From Sphingomonas sp. HDW15A (lineage in GTDB: Bacteria; Pseudomonadota; Alphaproteobacteria; Sphingomonadales; Sphingomonadaceae), in the NCBI RefSeq assembly GCF_011301715.1, contig NZ_CP049870.1, positions 1,364,001-1,428,000 of the forward strand: DNA of 64,000 bases, in the 5' to 3' direction. Below are positions 54,361 to 64,000 of this stretch, piece by piece. A program made the translations under genes and the position numbers. The notes under the pieces are model-generated. The model was not told where the DNA came from, did not search any database, and saw nothing but the letters and a program-made list of their open reading frames with translations. The number at the start of each line of letters is the position of its first letter. Position 1 is the first letter of the stretch.

Positions 54361-57300
54361 TTAATAATCCTTCGAAATCCGCACGTTGGCGCTCGTCCTG
54401 CCAATCGTTGAAATCGTCGAAAGGAGGGAGAGCCAGCGGGTGACCTGATATTCCACCCGGGTGGCGGAATAGCCCTGACCGTCGGTGATGACTTCGACGT
54501 ACAGCTTGCGACCGATATATTTCCCGGCGGAGATCGCGGTCCGCTGTCCGGTAGCGACATCCGCCGGGACGATCCTCAAGCGGTCGAGGCCGACTGCACG
54601 CCGAACGGCGTTTATGGGGTCGAGGCCTCCCGATCCGGACTGGAGGGAAGCGACCGCCGCAGCGAGCTGCACCGCCTCCGGCGGCGAGAGATTGGTAATG
54701 GAGGTGCCGAACAGAATGCGCGACAGCAATTCGTCCTGCGGCAATTGCGGAACGCTGGAGAACGTAATCTCAGGCTTGAGGCCGGTCCCTCGAACGAGCA
54801 CGGCCGCATCCAGCCCTGGACCTGCGCCTCGGCGCGAATGTCGAGCAGGGGATCGGGGGGCTTTCCCCGCGGAATCGGATGATTCCGCGTTCCAGGCGGA
54901 AGCCGCGCCCGGCAAATTCGTAATTTCCGCGAACGAGGTCAGCTCGCCCAGTCAGCCGCGGCGCGGAGACGTTACCGCCGATCGTCACGTCGGTCGTCCA
55001 GCGGCTGTCGATACCGAGCCCGCGGACAGTCAGTTCGCCATCGACTTTCAGGCTGAGATTCCAGGGTGCGAGCTGGCGAATCTCGATGATCTCGTCCTCA
55101 TCGCGACCGACATGGCGGACCTTCAGTTGCGGTACGCCCGAAGCCCCGGTCGCCTGCCCGAGCGTGAACCGGCCGCGTTCGAGTTTGAGCTGGCCGGAAA
55201 TATTGCCGCCGGCGCCATCCGAGCGAATGCGGATCGGCCCGGTCACCGTGGCCGCAAGATCGTCGCGGCCAAGCAGTTCGGCGTTGGTGACATTGAAATC
55301 GAGATCGAATGACGGGGAGCCGCCCGAGAAGTCTATGGCCCCGGAACCGCTTACGGTTCCGCCAGCCGGAGTTCGGCCGCCGATCCGGTCGATGATCAGG
55401 CGCGATCCGCCGAAACGGCCGGACGTTGCCACATTCTGCAGGACCATGCCGGTTACCGCGCTCTCGATCCTTGCACTCTCACTGCGGATCGAACCGCGGA
55501 TTGTCGGATCGACCAGACGTCCCCGGATATCGGCCCCGACCGCGATTGGACCGCTGAGATCGAACACCTCGACCCCAGAAAGCCGCCACAGGGTGTCCGC
55601 AGGGCCGGCGTAGCGAACCTGCAGAAACATTGGGGCGTTCATCAGCTCGGCAATGATCGGCCCGCTTCCGAGCGGCGCGAAGCGGGCCTGGGCACGCCCG
55701 ATGGTATTGCCATCGCTAACCGCCACCGCGCGCATCGCCGCCTTGCCATTCTCAAGCACCGCCGCGAGGCCAAGGTCAATCGGTTTGGATGAGAGAACGA
55801 GGCCGGAGCGACTGAGCCCCCGAACGCGGAGGTCGGCTCGGCCGCTGGGCCGTCCGCCGGAACCGTGCCACTGATAATCCAGTCGGCCGGTGGCAATTCC
55901 ACTGAGCCCCAGCCCGGGCCAACCGATGTCGAGCAACTGCAGCGGCATCGATTGCAACTGGGCGTGGATTTCAGGATTGTCCCCGGTCCGCCCGGAAAGG
56001 GTCCCTCGCCCGCCGCCGAACCGAACACGGGTCGGCGCCACCTGCCATCCGCCGGGCACGGCCGTAAACACGGCCGGGCTTTCAAGCGTGAGCGCGCGCC
56101 GGTCGATTTGGCCGCGGCCCGTGATGCTAATCCGGTCGGGCGTGACGTCGGCGAGCCCGACAAGCTCGAACGTCCGCCCGCTCCGCCCGGCGACGGCGGC
56201 TCGGACCTGGCCGCTGCCGTTGACCAGCCTGCCGCTCGCCGTGAGCCGGGCAATGTCGACCGCACCATAGGCAAGGCCACGCGCGATCACCGTTCCGTCC
56301 AGGGTGGTCCGGCCCTCAGCTAGGACTATCGTGCCGTCGAGCTTGCCGGAACGCACAGCGATTTCCGTCGCGCCTGGGATTCTCGCACCGCTCGCGGCCA
56401 GATGGGCTTCAATGGCCTGTGCGTCATCGACGGGCCGGAAGCCGAGCGTGCCCTGCAGCCCGCCGCCCGCCAGCCGGAGCGTTCCAAGGAATCCGCCAGG
56501 TTCCGAGCGCAGATCGCCTTTCGCGGTCGTCCCTGCCACCTCAAGGGCGGCGATCGAGATGACCGTCGGCGCGCCGCGCGGAAGGAGGACCCTTCCGTCC
56601 GAAGTGAACGGACCGAGCCGCGACGAGCCGCTAGCCGTATAGGCATAGCCTTCTGTGATCGGGTCGAGCACCAGCCGCATCGCACGGATGTCCATCGCCT
56701 CGTTCGGGCGGTCGAGCAGCAGCTCGACACGGGGACGCTCGATCCGCCCGTCGAGCACCATCCTCAGCGGACCATATTTCGCCTGCCGACCCGTCGCTTC
56801 GATACGGAATGTGCCGTCGCGACGCCGGATTCCGGACCCCGACAGACGCAGGGCAGGCGAATTGAGCTGCAGGTTCGTAAAGCGCAGGATTCCGTCGGGC
56901 AGACGTTCGAGATCGGTGGTCAGGTGCGGTAGCCCGCGTGTCAGGTCGCGGAAGAAGGCATTGTCGAGCCTCCGCACCCAGGCTTCGGCCTTGCCGACGA
57001 CGCGCGCCTTGCCGCCCGGCCCGGGAATCACCCGCAAGTCCGTCTTTACATCGACGATCCCGAGGCCCGGTATCTGATATCTCGTGAGTCCCCCGAAATC
57101 AGGAAGGTGAAGTCGCCGTTCCGGAGGTTGATAAGCAACGAAACATTACCGCTGAGCTTGTCGCTGGAGAGTTTAAGCTTGTCGCCGCGAACGAGGTCCT
57201 TGGAGACAAGCAGCAACCCTTCGATGCGGACATTGGCAAGGATCGCGCCAGCGACATCGCCGACCCCGGTTACCGCGCGCGCCGACAGCCGAAGCGGGAC

Positions 57301-58557
57301 GCGAACCGGCCACGGCGACCCGCGTCCCCTTCCCTCGGCCCGGACGTCGACGAACCCGACATTGTCGAACTTCACCCCCGGCGACGTGAGGCGATAGGAG
57401 TAGTCGGCCGTTCCGAACGCCCCATCGAGAGTTGCGACCAGCCGGATGTTTCGACCCGTCATGTTCTTGAACAGGTCGGGCGGACGGATGAGATCGGCTC
57501 CGATCCGGACATCGCGATAGCGGTTGCGCCCTAAATCGAGAATGCCGCGAGCGACCGCGCGAAGGGCCGGTGAGCGGAGCCTTATCTCTCCGTCGAGCAG
57601 CCGGTCCTTTAAGGTCGCCGCGCCGCGAACATTGATAACTGGCGAGGTCAGCCGGAGCAGCCGCCCCTTGAAGAAGTCCTGCGGCGCAATCCGGCCGCCA
57701 AGGCGATAGCGACCTTTGTCCGCCGCCAGCGCCAGCGAAACCCGGCGCTTTCCGCCAAGATCCATCATCGCCCGCCCGCGCCAGCGTTTCCAGCTTCCGT
57801 CCCCTTCGATCGAAAGTGCGATCGGAAGCTTCTTGCCGAGGATCGCCGGGAGCAGGCCATCGGCGGGCGCGTTGATCCTCGCGTCGAGGTCGAAGCGGTC
57901 GCGGTCGGGCTCCGCATCGAGCAGGAGCCGGAACCTGTCGCCGCCTTTCAGTCCACCGTCCAGGCGGACCATTGCGCGGCCATTGCGAACATCCGCCGAC
58001 CCGATCACGGCGCCGACCCGCGACTTTCCAGTCACCTCCCTGCCCAGTTCGAGACGCCGGATTGCCAGCTTGCCGATATGGATGTCGAAGCCCGGAAGGA
58101 TTGGTCCGGTCCGCCCAGTCGGGCGGAACTTGGGAAGCCGGCGAAGCGTCACCCGGTCGGACTCCAGCCGGTCGATGTGAAGCCGGTTGCCGAGCCACGC
58201 TCCCGGGGCCCAGTCCAAACGGATTTCGGGTGAGGTCAGGAAGATTCCCTGCGCATCGGAAACGCGCACGTTCTTCAGTCGCGACTCGCCGAATACGGAA
58301 CCGTCGATGCGGCCAATCTCGATCTTCAGTCCGGACCGCATCTCGAGGTTGGCAATTCGGTCGACGAGCCAACGGTGACCCGGGGCCGTGTCGAGGGCGA
58401 CGAGCCCAAGACCGATCAGCATCAGCAACGCGAGGAGCAGCACTGCAAGCTCGGTGGCGAGGCGCTTCGCCCAATGCCTCTTCAATCGGACCTTGCGGAC
58501 ATCGCCCCCTGGTTGCTCGAAGAGGGCTTTTTCGGCCACGTCAGAATGCCTGGCCAA
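54361..58557 (-). CDS. tamB: TamB translocation and assembly module inner-membrane subunit, three apparent frameshifts
   Basis: TamB (DUF490) is a very large beta-taco protein that spans the periplasm, with TamA moving outer membrane proteins or lipids. The gene is broken in three frames: 58557-57046 (signal anchor ELAVLLLALLMLIGLGLVAL, N-domain), 57037-54860, and the C-terminal DUF490 signature (LSRILFGTSITNLSPPEAVQLAAAVASL) to 54361. One base missing at 57066-57070, one at the G6 run 54855-54860, one at CCC 54814-54816 explain all; repair gives 1,399 residues. It overlaps tamA by 17 bp. Confidence 0.9.
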
Positions 58558-60538
58558 GGGAGACCGTCACCGCGATCCGGCTGTCGCCGTTCTGGCGGTT
58601 GAGCGGCGTGCCGACATCGATCCGGATCGGGCCGAAGCTCGAATAATAGCGGAGACCGATGCCCGCACCGAACTGCCAGTCCTTGAAGCTCGGCAGGCTG
58701 CTCGTCGTCAGCGAACCGCCGTCGAGAAACGGAACGACCCCGAGATTGCCGCCCAGGGCTTTCAGTCGGAAGCGCCCCTCGAGGCTGAACTCGGCAAGGC
58801 TGCGGCCGCCGATCGGATCGTTGTCGATGTCGCGGGGTCCCAGTTGCTGGTAGCCGTATCCGCGCACCGATCCGCCCCCGCCCGCATAAAAACGCCGCGA
58901 GGGAGCAATGGAGTCGCGGTCCGCACCGATTATGGTGCCGAGCCTAACCCGGCCGGCTGCGACCGCGCGCTCCGAGAACGGAAAATAGGCGCTCGCATCG
59001 ACCTGGGCGCGGGTATAGCCGAACGTTCCGCCCTGGAGGCTGAGTTCCGGGCTGATCCGGCCGCCGAGGCGGAAGCCACGAGTGGGGTTCAGTAGGTCGT
59101 CGCTTCCGTCATAGGCCAGGCTGGCCGGGACCGCGCCAATGAAAAAGGTTCGCTCCCTTTCCTCGCCCGTCGCCTCGATCGTGTCGCGCTCCTCCGACGC
59201 AATGAGTTCGCCGCCAAGGCTCCACGTCCATTTCTTCTGCCAGATGAAGTTGCTCTGCCGCTCGATCCCGCCCGACAGGCTGAATGTCTTGGCCTCAAAG
59301 GCGTCGCGATCGACATGGCTTGCCAGGATCTGCGCGTTGAGGACCTGGTCGCGCCGCTTGAAATTGTTGCGGCGGAAGGAAACGGCGCCCAGCTGTTCCT
59401 GCGTGCCGGCAACTGCGCGGACCGTAACTGCGCCTTCGGGATTGAAGAAATTGCGGTGCTGCCAGCTTGCCTCGGCGCGGACACCCTCGCCGGTGCCGTA
59501 GCCCAGCTCGCCGGCAACGGTCCGCATCGGCGCCGGCTCCAGCTTCACTTCGATATCGGCCACCCGCCCGGCGTCGCGAGGAACGACCTTCGCCTCGACC
59601 GAAGCGACCAGCCCGGTAGCGACAAGGGCGCGGCGAAGGTCGTCGACGTCCGATTGCTCGAACAGGTCGCCTTGCTTGAAGCGGGCGATACGCCAGACAT
59701 GTCGGGCTGAAAACGGCGGCTGGCCGCTCACTCGTATCTCGCCGAAATGCGCGACCGGCCCGGGCTGGACTGGCAGGACGAGTTTCGCCGTCGCATTCAC
59801 ATGATCGACGACGATGTCCTGCTCCCCGATCTCGGCGGTGGCGAACCCCTGCTCGCCGAGCGCAACCTTGAGGGCTATTCCGGCAGCGATGACCTGACTC
59901 GCGATGACCGGGTCACCGGGCTTAACAGCGAAAGCTTCCCGCAACGTCCCGGCATCGCCGCCAGCTTCGGCCAAGCCCGGGAATTCCACAGTCTCGAAGC
60001 GAAAGCGTGGCCCCGGAGTCGCGCGCAGCTCAACCGCAATTCGATCGCCGTTGCGGTCGATCTCGGTTTCGACCTCGGCATCATAATAGCCTTGCGCTTG
60101 GAGCAGGCTCGTCAGCAGATCTGCGTCGGCGCGTGCGCGTCGGTCGATCTGCGCCGTGTTGGCCGGTTCATCGTCGTCCGCTTCAAGCGCGGAACGAGCA
60201 TGGAAGGCCTTTAGAAAGTCTTCGGTCGATGCCTCGCCGAGCCCGGTCAGGATCACGCCGTAACGGCGCGCCGCAACATTGTCCTCGATCGCTTCCGACC
60301 GGTCCTCGCCACTTGGTTCGGCCTGATCATCGACCGGCTCCAGAACCGGGTCGGGCGTGTTCATGTCCGGCCAGTCGACCCCCAGGTCGGGCATCGGGTC
60401 CAGCGGTGCTGACGGATCGAGCAGCGTCGGATCCTCCTGGTCGGCCGGCTGAGTAGAAGCAGGCCAGCTCATAGCCACACCACACAGGGCGAGCGCCACG
60501 AGGCGCCCCGCCGCGCCATGTCTTCCCCGGATCGACAT
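58541..60538 (-). CDS. tamA: TamA outer-membrane subunit (BamA/Omp85 family)
   Basis: This 665-residue Omp85 protein has a signal peptide, an acidic Pro-rich N-terminal extension (DPTLLDPSAPLDPMPDLGVDWP, about 30-70) not seen in E. coli TamA, three POTRA domains (about 90-330) and a 16-strand barrel ending with the Omp85 C-terminal motif IRIDVGTPLNRQNGDSRIAVTVSLGQAF. RRFYAGGGGSVRGYGYQQLGP is the conserved lid/VRGY region. It is translationally coupled to tamB. Confidence 0.94.
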   Translation of the reverse strand: MSIRGRHGAAGRLVALALCGVAMSWPASTQPADQEDPTLLDPSAPLDPMPDLGVDWPDMNTPDPVLEPVDDQAEPSGEDRSEAIEDNVAARRYGVILTGLGEASTEDFLKAFHARSALEADDDEPANTAQIDRRARADADLLTSLLQAQGYYDAEVETEIDRNGDRIAVELRATPGPRFRFETVEFPGLAEAGGDAGTLREAFAVKPGDPVIASQVIAAGIALKVALGEQGFATAEIGEQDIVVDHVNATAKLVLPVQPGPVAHFGEIRVSGQPPFSARHVWRIARFKQGDLFEQSDVDDLRRALVATGLVASVEAKVVPRDAGRVADIEVKLEPAPMRTVAGELGYGTGEGVRAEASWQHRNFFNPEGAVTVRAVAGTQEQLGAVSFRRNNFKRRDQVLNAQILASHVDRDAFEAKTFSLSGGIERQSNFIWQKKWTWSLGGELIASEERDTIEATGEERERTFFIGAVPASLAYDGSDDLLNPTRGFRLGGRISPELSLQGGTFGYTRAQVDASAYFPFSERAVAAGRVRLGTIIGADRDSIAPSRRFYAGGGGSVRGYGYQQLGPRDIDNDPIGGRSLAEFSLEGRFRLKALGGNLGVVPFLDGGSLTTSSLPSFKDWQFGAGIGLRYYSSFGPIRIDVGTPLNRQNGDSRIAVTVSLGQAF

Positions 60539-60600
60539 GGCTCCAGCCTAGCTAGCGCGTTGAAGGGTGACTAGGGCCGGACGCCTTAAAACCGGCAATG

Positions 60601-60810
60601 CTAGTGGATGGAGCCGGCGACCTCGTTCGAGGCGAGCAGCGCCGAAAACCGCTCGATCTGCCGCCAATGGCAAAAATCAAGGACATTTTCCCGGTCACGG
60701 CTGGCATTGGCCCGCTCGGCGGCGACTGCCGGTGCGTCCTCCCCATGCTCGTCGAGGAGAACCATCGCGTCCTCAAATGCGGCGCGTCCGGAAAGGAAAT
60801 AGGAGGGCAT
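60601..60810 (-). CDS. small hypothetical protein (DUF6961-like)
   Basis: This 69-residue protein is not confidently named. It contains AAFEDAMVLLDEHGEDAPAVAAERANASRDR and FCHWRQIERFSALLAS, resembling a small family frequent in sphingomonads in which a His/Trp-Arg-x-Ile segment closes the domain. A GAGG lies 4 bases before the ATG at 60810. The opposite-strand open frames here are shadows. Function unknown. Confidence 0.6.
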   Translation of the reverse strand: MPSYFLSGRAAFEDAMVLLDEHGEDAPAVAAERANASRDRENVLDFCHWRQIERFSALLASNEVAGSIH

Positions 60811-60922
60811 GCACCTCGCTTTATACTGCAGGTGGTTTCCGCCGCCCGCAGAAACGGCGTCAACGCCGCGTCAACCATGACAGCCGGTGGAATCGTCGAC
60901 CGCCATCTGGCATGAGCCGGAC

Positions 60923-61093
60923 ATGGCCAACCATTCCCCAGCCGCTGGCGGCTTCTTCCTGATCGCGCCAATTGTCGCCGGTTTCGTCTACGGACTAACC
61001 ACCGGGGAGGCGATGGCCTGGACCTTTATCGGCCTGATTGTGGGGCTCGCCCTCGCGCTTATCGTCTGGCTGGTCGAGCGGCGCCGAAGCTAG
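60923..61093 (+). CDS. tiny two-helix membrane protein
   Basis: The 56-residue protein consists of two hydrophobic helices (GGFFLIAPIVAGFVYGLTTG, AMAWTFIGLIVGLALALIVWLVE) and a basic tail (RRRS). It starts at the ATG at 60923; a longer open frame from 60887 is less likely. It overlaps the end of the divergent/convergent S24 remnant by 4 bp. Function unknown. Confidence 0.65.
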   Translation: MANHSPAAGGFFLIAPIVAGFVYGLTTGEAMAWTFIGLIVGLALALIVWLVERRRS

Positions 61094-61249
61094 GCCACCT
61101 TGCGTCCGGCCCAGATGACGCTGCCGATGCAGTGGATCGTCTCGAGCGCGCAATCCGGCCAATCGGGATAGGCGGGATTGTCGGATTGCACCGTGAACGT
61201 CCGGCCGAGCGGATGGAGGGCCAGCTTACAGTCGCGGAGTGAGAATCAT
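61090..61249 (-). pseudogene. 5'-truncated S24 (LexA-like) peptidase fragment
   Basis: A short open frame (no start) reads ...RDCKLALHPLGRTFTV, then SDNPAYPDWPDC and finally IGSVIWAGRKVA before a TAG ending at 61090. This is the C-terminal half of an S24 peptidase (LexA/CI-like repressor): SDNPAYP and the terminal VIWAGR motif are characteristic, and the Lys near the start may be the catalytic dyad Lys. An ATG at 61249 overlaps the upstream gene but is in a different frame. The HTH and first half are missing. Confidence 0.55.
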
Positions 61250-61803
61250 GCCTGGCGTAACGATTGTCGGAGTTCTTCCAACGCGCGGCGGAGTGCGTCG
61301 GTCGCATCCATCGGGCGTGGGGGCGCCGATTCTGCCGTTCGGCCCAGGTGACGCTCGATCCGGTTGACCAGCTCACCGGGGTTGGGCTTTGCCGCGAACA
61401 GCTGGACAACCCGGGAATCGGGCTGGGGATGTGGAAGCGGATCGTCAAGGATCAGCTCAGCCAGCGCCTTTATTCCATTTTCGACAGGCAGGTCGAGCAG
61501 CAGGACATCGTCGCTCGCGACCGCCTCCTGCCACAATGAGTCGAGCAACAGTTCGGGGAAGTGCGCCGTATCAGACCGAAAAGCATAGGGTTTTGCTGCG
61601 GGTCGGATCCGCCGCGAAACCAGCTGCATGGTTCCTAGCCCGAGGGCAAAAACAAGGAGTGCTGCCACCGGGATTGCGAACTCGGGGCGCCAGTCGAGCA
61701 AGGGCGCCAGCCGGTATGCGGAATAAGCGGCGGCGGCGCCCGGAATCACGGCGGCTGCAAGATCGAACCATCGGTCGCTTTGAATTGGCGAGAGCACGGG
61801 CAT
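61246..61803 (-). CDS. membrane protein of unknown function
   Basis: The 185-residue protein has two N-terminal hydrophobic segments (LAAAVIPGAAAAYSAYRLAPLL and FAIPVAALLVFALGLGTMQLV) and a soluble cytoplasmic part with a Glu/Arg-rich C-terminal helix (ALRRALEELRQSLRQ). I do not recognise it. Its stop overlaps an ATG of the S24 remnant. No partner indicates a role. Confidence 0.65.
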   Translation of the reverse strand: MPVLSPIQSDRWFDLAAAVIPGAAAAYSAYRLAPLLDWRPEFAIPVAALLVFALGLGTMQLVSRRIRPAAKPYAFRSDTAHFPELLLDSLWQEAVASDDVLLLDLPVENGIKALAELILDDPLPHPQPDSRVVQLFAAKPNPGELVNRIERHLGRTAESAPPRPMDATDALRRALEELRQSLRQA

Positions 61804-61838
61804 TTACCCAGCCTAACGCCAAATCCTTGCCGACCGGT

Positions 61839-62375
61839 TTAGCTCTTCAACGCCAGTATCAGGGCTTCGGTGAAGGCCGGAACGTCGTCAGGATTGCGGC
61901 TGGTGATAAGATTTCCGTCAGTCACCGCTTCCTCGTCGATCACCGTCGCACCCGCATTTCGGAGATCCGTGCGTATGGACGGCCAGCAGGTGACCGTTCG
62001 ACCGCGGACGATATCAGCCTCGGCGAGAAGCCAGGGGCCATGACAGATCGCCGCTACAGGCTTCTTGTCGAAATGGAATTTCCTGATGATCGCGATAGCT
62101 TCGGATTCCATCCGCAACCGGTCGGGATTGCCGACACCGCCGGGAAGCAGTAGCGCGTCATAGTCCGCAGGATTGACCTCTGCGAGAACAATGTCCGCCG
62201 CGATCGTCTTGCCCGGTTCGTCATGGACCGTCGCCTGGATCGGGCGCTTCTCTATCGACGCGAGACTGACCCTTGCACCCGCCGCGAGAAGCCGTTCGCG
62301 GGGACCGAACAGCTCGCTTTCCTCGAAGCGGTCGGTAGCCATGATCAGGACGTGACGTCCAGTGAGATCGTTCAT
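61839..62375 (-). CDS. DJ-1/PfpI-family protein (type 1 glutamine amidotransferase fold)
   Basis: The 178-residue protein belongs to the PfpI/YhbO group: GRHVLIMATDRFEESELFGPRE at the N-terminus (active-site Glu) and AAICHGPWLLAEAD with the nucleophilic Cys in the elbow and the next His. Members act as deglycases, glyoxalases or peptidases under stress. It starts at the ATG at 62375; the open frame reaches 62408 but those residues look non-coding. Confidence 0.9.
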   Translation of the reverse strand: MNDLTGRHVLIMATDRFEESELFGPRERLLAAGARVSLASIEKRPIQATVHDEPGKTIAADIVLAEVNPADYDALLLPGGVGNPDRLRMESEAIAIIRKFHFDKKPVAAICHGPWLLAEADIVRGRTVTCWPSIRTDLRNAGATVIDEEAVTDGNLITSRNPDDVPAFTEALILALKS

Positions 62376-62431
62376 AATTTCGTTTCCTAGTCGGAATGAC
62401 GGAACCATCTGTTGGCCTCAGCCCTTAGGCC

Positions 62432-63463
62432 GTGACAACCAACGACAGGCTGTCAATGTTGCGCCATTCTTCCGACACCGAGCCCGGTTACACGCGCAAG
62501 CGAAAAGGGCGCTACTGGCAATATTTCGATGAAAATGGCGAGCGGATCACGGACCGCGACGAAATCGAGCGACTGAATTCAGTCGCACTGCCCCCAGCCT
62601 ACACTGACGCCTGGTTCTGCAAGGACGCTGACGGCCACATCCAGGCGACGGGCAAGGATGCCCGCGGGCGCAAGCAATATCGCTATCACGCGGACTTCCG
62701 CGCCAGCAAAGACGCGAACAAATATGACGGCTGCCGGGAATTCGGCGAGGCCCTGCCAAAGCTTCGGCGCAAGGTCGAGAAGGACCTGCGGAAACGTAAG
62801 CTCGAACGCGAGACCGTGCTTGCTGCGGTCGTGCGCCTGCTGGACCGCGAACATATCCGCGTCGGTAACGAGCAATATGCCAAGGCAAACAAGAGCTACG
62901 GCGCTACTACGCTTCGAAGCCGGCATCTCAAGAAAGTCGGCAGCAAGCTGAAGATGCGATTCACCGGAAAGCACGGCATCGTTCACGAGGTGACCGTCAC
63001 CGATGCCAATCTGAAACGCATTGTCCGAAAGTGCGAGGACCTGCCGGGCCAGCACCTGTTCCAATACCTCAATGGCGACGGGGAGCCGAAGGCCGTCACC
63101 TCGTCGGACGTCAACGCCTATATTCGTGAGGCCACGGGCTGCGATTTTACCGCCAAACATTTTCGCACCTGGGGCGCCAGTGTCATCTTTTTCGAACAGT
63201 TGCTCGAAAAGGCGGAGAGCAAGCGCATCAGCTTGAAGACCGTGCTTGAACCGGTGGCCGAGGCCTTGGGCAACACGATTGCGATGAGCCGGAAGAGCTA
63301 CGTCCACCCATGCCTAATTGACGCGCTTCAGGAGAACCCGGAAGACCCGCTCCGTGGATTGGAACGGCCCCGTGCGCGGCGGTGGTTGTCGAGCGCCGAA
63401 ACCGGCTTTCTAAAATTTCTGAAGAAAAAGCCACGAAGGAGCCGCCGCAGACGCACTGCTTGA
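62432..63463 (+). CDS. DNA topoisomerase IB (eukaryotic-like)
   Basis: This 343-residue type IB topoisomerase relaxes supercoils through a 3'-phosphotyrosine. Catalytic residues are visible: Arg in HIRVGNEQYAKANKSYGATTLR, Lys in FTGKHGI, Arg in KHFRTWGASV and Tyr in AMSRKSYVHP. The N-terminal DNA-binding domain (GRYWQYFDENGERI, LNSVALPPAYTDAWF) and a Lys/Arg-rich tail (KKPRRSRRRR) frame it. A GTG at 62432 or ATG at 62456 could start it. Confidence 0.94.
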   Translation: MTTNDRLSMLRHSSDTEPGYTRKRKGRYWQYFDENGERITDRDEIERLNSVALPPAYTDAWFCKDADGHIQATGKDARGRKQYRYHADFRASKDANKYDGCREFGEALPKLRRKVEKDLRKRKLERETVLAAVVRLLDREHIRVGNEQYAKANKSYGATTLRSRHLKKVGSKLKMRFTGKHGIVHEVTVTDANLKRIVRKCEDLPGQHLFQYLNGDGEPKAVTSSDVNAYIREATGCDFTAKHFRTWGASVIFFEQLLEKAESKRISLKTVLEPVAEALGNTIAMSRKSYVHPCLIDALQENPEDPLRGLERPRARRWLSSAETGFLKFLKKKPRRSRRRRTA

Positions 63464-63495
63464 ACCTGGGCGCTGCCTTGGCCATTGGAGGCCGC

Positions 63496-64000
63496 ATGAT
63501 CAGCTCGACCCCCACATTGACGGAAGCTGCAGACCGCACGGGTGACCTTGCCGAGCGCGGCGCTGCGCCGGTCTTCGAAATCGCAAAATGGCTTGGCGAC
63601 AACCTTCATGGGCTGATGATCGGGGCTCTGGTCGCCACCGGCATCGTCGGCGTCATGCTGCTGCTTCGGGCGCTTGGCCGAAAGATGCTGGAGGGCGACC
63701 CCGAATGCCGCCGCTGGCGGGGGATCATCGGCAACGTCCTTGCCCGAACAGGAATCCTGTTCATGGTTGCGGCGGCAATCGACATCGTCGTCAGTTACGC
63801 CCCGGTTCCGCCGAAACTCGCGCGGCTCGCAGACATCATTTTCATAATCGCCGCGGCCCTGCAGGTTGCGGTCTGGGCTCGTGAAATCGTCATCGGCGTC
63901 GTGAAGAGCCGGGTGGGCGAGGATCCGGGTGCATCGACGCTCGGCAATGCGATGTCGCTGATCCGGGTCCTGGTCAGCGTCGCCGCCTTTGCAATCGCGT
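63496..64000 (+). CDS. mechanosensitive ion channel MscS family, N-terminal part
   Basis: The gene begins at the ATG at 63496 and runs off the window end, so only the first 168 residues are seen. They comprise three to four hydrophobic segments (LHGLMIGALVATGIVGVMLLLRAL, ARTGILFMVAAAIDIVVSYA, LADIIFIIAAALQVAVWAREI) and the typical start of the MscS pore segment (SLIRVLVSVAAFAIA). A GGAGGC ribosome binding site precedes the ATG. It probably releases solutes on hypo-osmotic shock. Confidence 0.8.
   Translation, partial: MISSTPTLTEAADRTGDLAERGAAPVFEIAKWLGDNLHGLMIGALVATGIVGVMLLLRALGRKMLEGDPECRRWRGIIGNVLARTGILFMVAAAIDIVVSYAPVPPKLARLADIIFIIAAALQVAVWAREIVIGVVKSRVGEDPGASTLGNAMSLIRVLVSVAAFAIA

Noticed and set aside
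57173..58474. 433-codon minus-strand frame inside tamB
   Set aside because: Out-of-phase with the tamB N-terminal frame, Arg-rich without features; tamB frame has the signal anchor and TamB-like composition.
60552..60971. Plus- and minus-strand frames of 105-139 codons around 60.6-60.9 kb
   Set aside because: Overlapping Arg/Ser-rich frames with no ribosome binding site; the 69-residue minus-strand gene at 60601-60810 explains the region better.

Overview
The window is a 64 kb piece of an alphaproteobacterial chromosome, most likely from the Sphingomonadales. The evidence is the high G+C content, a GcrA cell-cycle regulator, a petABC cytochrome bc1 operon, a large TonB-dependent receptor, TPR-sulfotransferase and TamA/TamB genes, and many small Asn/Asp-rich lipoproteins typical of sphingomonads. 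It is almost entirely housekeeping DNA packed in short operons, many with 4-bp ATGA overlaps. I saw no rRNA, insertion sequence, prophage or CRISPR array. One tRNA (Gly, anticodon CCC) is present.

Layout. 0-8 kb: glycyl-tRNA synthetase (glyQS), a small XRE regulator with a membrane partner behind three repeated operator-like palindromes, two TraB/GumN-type proteins, ribosomal protein L25 and peptidyl-tRNA hydrolase. 8-10.4 kb: a compact locus that looks like a nitric-oxide response unit (NsrR, a membrane protein, a group III truncated haemoglobin, an alternative oxidase, a DUF1971 protein). 10.5-20 kb: ychF, TPR-sulfotransferase, MaoC, apt, petABC, trmL, hemF and lipB. 20-30 kb: small lipoproteins, queuosine synthesis (queE, queC), Hsp33 (hslO), an acetylornithine-type aminotransferase, an ABC-2 permease, gcrA, a CadC-like winged-helix regulator and MddA. 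30-33 kb: Hsp20 with a sigma-32-type promoter and a leader that can sequester its ribosome binding site, then parE. 33-43 kb: a concentration of nucleotide and nucleoside salvage genes (AMP nucleosidase, 5'-nucleotidase, cytidine deaminase, CNT transporter, LOG phosphoribohydrolase, PfkB/adenosine kinase) and a queuosine-precursor transporter. 43-52 kb: TonB receptor, tRNA-Gly, CinA-like protein, DUF5694 protein, methionine aminopeptidase, a nucleotidyltransferase, and glnB / small HTH / glnA. 52-64 kb: a PilZ-domain protein, a GT-C-like membrane protein, tamB and tamA, small membrane proteins, a fragment of an S24 peptidase, a PfpI-family protein, topoisomerase IB and the start of an MscS channel.

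Ten genes are split by apparent -1 frameshifts: the small membrane gene at 3.6 kb, the second TraB gene, pth, petC, queE, hslO, cdd, LOG, the queuosine transporter, and tamB, which has three. Every event is a single missing base at or beside a short G or C run. Several of these genes are essential, so most of the breaks are probably sequencing under-calls rather than real mutations. I annotate such genes over their full repaired extent.

The most interesting biology is the NsrR-globin-alternative-oxidase locus, the triplicated TGTCA-N8-TGACA operator array, and the probable two-level heat control (promoter plus RNA thermometer) of hsp20. All three are inferred from sequence alone.
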